A stretch of 13,702 nt of DNA, taken from the NCBI GenBank assembly GCA_964408155.1, contig CAYOYJ010000063.1:1-13702 (forward strand). Direction: 5' to 3'. The translations under genes and the position numbers were made by a program. The first letter of the stretch is position 1. Every line of letters begins with the position of its first letter. This DNA comes from JAAYKM01 sp964408155. GTDB taxonomy: Bacteria; Desulfobacterota; Syntrophia; Syntrophales; JAAYKM01. Below the pieces are notes generated by a model. It worked only from the letters and a program-made list of their open reading frames with translations, did not search any database and had not been told where the DNA came from. Positions 13,235-13,702 of this stretch are shown in pieces.

Positions 13235-13702
13235 GTGTTCAAATTCTTGTTTGAACCCTTCGCTTTTACGGGTCGTTTAACGATTCTCTGGATAAAAAGC
13301 CTGGGGGCTGCCGCTATTTTCCTTACCTTGGCTGCTTTAAAAATATTTCAAAACAAACAGCTTGTTAAAATTGTGCAGCAGCTTTATTACATCGGCGCAA
13401 AATCGACTCTGATTATCCTTCTGGTCGGCATCTTTACGGGCATGGTGCTGGGCCTTCAGTCCTATTACGCCCTGGTCAAGTTCGGCGCCGAAGGCGCCCT
13501 CGGTACTCTGGTCGCTCTTTCCCTGGTGCGGGAACTGGGACCCGTTTTAACGGCCATCATGATAACCGCCCGTGCCGGCTCGGCCATCACGGCGGAAATC
13601 GGCATTCAACGCATTTCCGAGCAGGTCGACGCCCTGGATACCATGCGAATTGATCCGCTCAAATACCTGATCAGTCCGCGCATTGCCGCTTCGATCATCA
13701 GC
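13235..13702 (+). CDS. mlaE: MlaE-family ABC-type lipid transport permease, 3' truncated
   Basis: The first 156 codons of an MlaE/YrbE permease cut by the window edge. This inner-membrane protein pairs with the MlaF ATPase and an MCE protein to move phospholipids between the inner and outer membranes. Visible landmarks: R/Q-Q-L-Y-Y-I-G, then F-T-G-M-V-L-G-L-Q, L-V-R-E-L-G-P-V-L-T-A, A-R-A-G-S-A-I-T-A-E-I-G and R-I-S-E-Q-V-D-A-L, all in family order. I chose GTG 13235 because GAGG (13225-13228) lies 6 nt upstream and it places Q-L-Y-Y-I-G at about residue 48, near its place in E. coli MlaE. An in-frame ATG at 13181 would add 18 polar residues and lacks a ribosome site; ATG 13127 is also in frame. 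The partner genes should lie just beyond the right edge. Confidence 0.88.
   Translation, partial: MFKFLFEPFAFTGRLTILWIKSLGAAAIFLTLAALKIFQNKQLVKIVQQLYYIGAKSTLIILLVGIFTGMVLGLQSYYALVKFGAEGALGTLVALSLVRELGPVLTAIMITARAGSAITAEIGIQRISEQVDALDTMRIDPLKYLISPRIAASIIS

Overview
The window looks like a chromosomal stretch from a Gram-negative, anaerobic-type bacterium. The gene set and protein style suggest Deltaproteobacteria/Desulfobacterota, perhaps Syntrophales-like; this is inference from family resemblance only, with no rRNA or marker gene present. Gram-negative character is supported by two Slp-type lipoproteins and an MlaE-type outer-membrane lipid-transport permease. No tRNA, rRNA, CRISPR array, insertion sequence, integrase or phage gene was seen.

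Layout. Positions 1-845 (+) hold a small soluble protein of an uncharacterised family and a small membrane protein. Positions 880-4231 (-) hold three genes transcribed right to left: cardiolipin synthase, an isocitrate-lyase/PEP-mutase-superfamily enzyme and a YihY/BrkB membrane protein. Positions 4369-5562 (+) hold a two-CBS-domain protein and a short polysaccharide-deacetylase-like protein with no signal peptide. After about 360 bp with a good sigma70-like promoter, positions 5926-8050 (+) hold a small ACT-like regulator-type protein, a nitroreductase, and an unusual fusion of a putative molybdenum-carrier domain with a HAD hydrolase. Positions 8221-11027 (+) are a coupled trkA-trkH potassium-uptake operon. 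Positions 11077-12935 (-) hold two head-to-tail Slp-family lipoproteins followed by small hypothetical genes with stop/start overlaps. A 3'-truncated mlaE-like gene runs off the right edge on the + strand, divergent from the Slp pair.

How the genes fit together. Several genes concern the envelope: cardiolipin synthesis, YihY, the Slp lipoproteins and MlaE. TrkA/TrkH form one potassium system, with TrkA as the cytoplasmic NAD-binding gate and TrkH as the membrane channel. The nitroreductase and the Mo-carrier/HAD fusion are 12 bp apart and may be co-expressed. Most of the region is ordinary housekeeping or accessory chromosome. The features most worth a second look are the Mo-carrier/HAD fusion, a possible AUU start in the first gene, the small overlapping genes downstream of the Slp pair, and the inverted repeat abutting the cardiolipin synthase start.
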